A stretch of 21,345 bases of DNA, taken from contig DHSK01000026.1 of assembly GCA_002408445.1 (NCBI GenBank), forward strand, positions 46,323 through 67,667, given 5' to 3'. The position numbers and the translations under genes are program-made. The notes beneath the pieces are model-generated. The model was not told where the DNA came from and made no database searches. It saw only the letters and a program-made list of their open reading frames with translations. This DNA is from Syntrophomonas sp. UBA5288 (lineage in GTDB: Bacteria; Bacillota; Syntrophomonadia; Syntrophomonadales; Syntrophomonadaceae). Positions within the stretch are counted from its first letter, which is position 1. The number at the start of each line of letters is the position of its first letter. Below, one piece after another: positions 21,309-21,345 of this stretch.

Positions 21309-21345
21309 GTAGGCCGGCCTACAGGGCGATAGCCCTTCAGGCCGG
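21309..21345. repeat. Palindromic structure at the window end
   Basis: GTAGGCCGGCCTAC (21309-21322) is a perfect 14-base palindrome. CCGGCCT (21314-21320) also pairs with AGGCCGG (21339-21345), enclosing an inner stem GGGC/GCCC (21324-21327 and 21332-21335) with a GATA loop. The block is far richer in G and C than the AT-rich sequence before it. Such nested hairpins occur in REP-type repeats and near the ends of IS200/IS605 elements. The window cuts it off, so its type is undetermined. Confidence 0.5.

Overview
The window looks like a chromosomal segment of an endospore-forming member of the Clostridia (Firmicutes), plausibly a Syntrophomonas-, Thermincola- or Desulfotomaculum-like anaerobe. 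The grounds are an H-type small acid-soluble spore protein gene, strong GGAGG ribosome binding sites with many TTG and GTG starts, a MinCDE system with MinE, and Firmicute-style lipoproteins. The species itself is inferred and not certain.

Layout: (1) 1-2224, decayed repeats and a minus-strand class A penicillin-binding protein. (2) 2458-4168, a plus-strand division-site cluster in the unusual order minD-minE-minC. (3) 4339-5345, a flavodoxin-fold NAD(P)H oxidoreductase and a small holin-like membrane protein, both minus. (4) 5566-12694, a minus-strand amidohydrolase followed by a complete oppABCDF-type peptide importer. The operon has an extended -10 promoter before oppA, a hairpin between oppA and oppB, and a strong terminator after oppF. 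(5) 12808-12988, a previously easy-to-miss remnant of a Ca2+/H+ antiporter gene in which N-terminal and C-terminal ends are fused by an internal deletion. (6) 13142-15893, an SsuABC/NitT-type ABC importer. (7) 16203-18504, sspH, a PF06541 membrane protein and a PAS-PAS-GGDEF diguanylate cyclase, all minus. (8) 18829-21228, nuoABCD of respiratory complex I on the plus strand. This ends in a few codons that may be a broken nuoH and then a palindromic structure at the window edge.

The most interesting structure is not in the genes. Three intergenic gaps hold a non-autonomous, MITE-like element with perfect 17-bp terminal inverted repeats and 4-bp flanking direct repeats (5404-5560, 15984-16125, 16910-17116). 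A fourth copy near 112-178 is decayed. Each complete copy carries inside it a second palindromic core (TGTCATCCTGAG ... CTCAGGATGACA). That core also occurs alone, at 1-72 and between two cistrons of the ABC operon at 14741-14816. The arrangement suggests two interacting families of small mobile repeats, one nested in the other. A separate set of GGGGACGGTT-type hairpins sits immediately after the stop codons of minus-strand genes and appears to serve as transcription terminators.

Most genes are ordinary housekeeping and transport functions: wall synthesis, septum placement, peptide and small-molecule uptake, second-messenger signalling, and NADH or ferredoxin oxidation.
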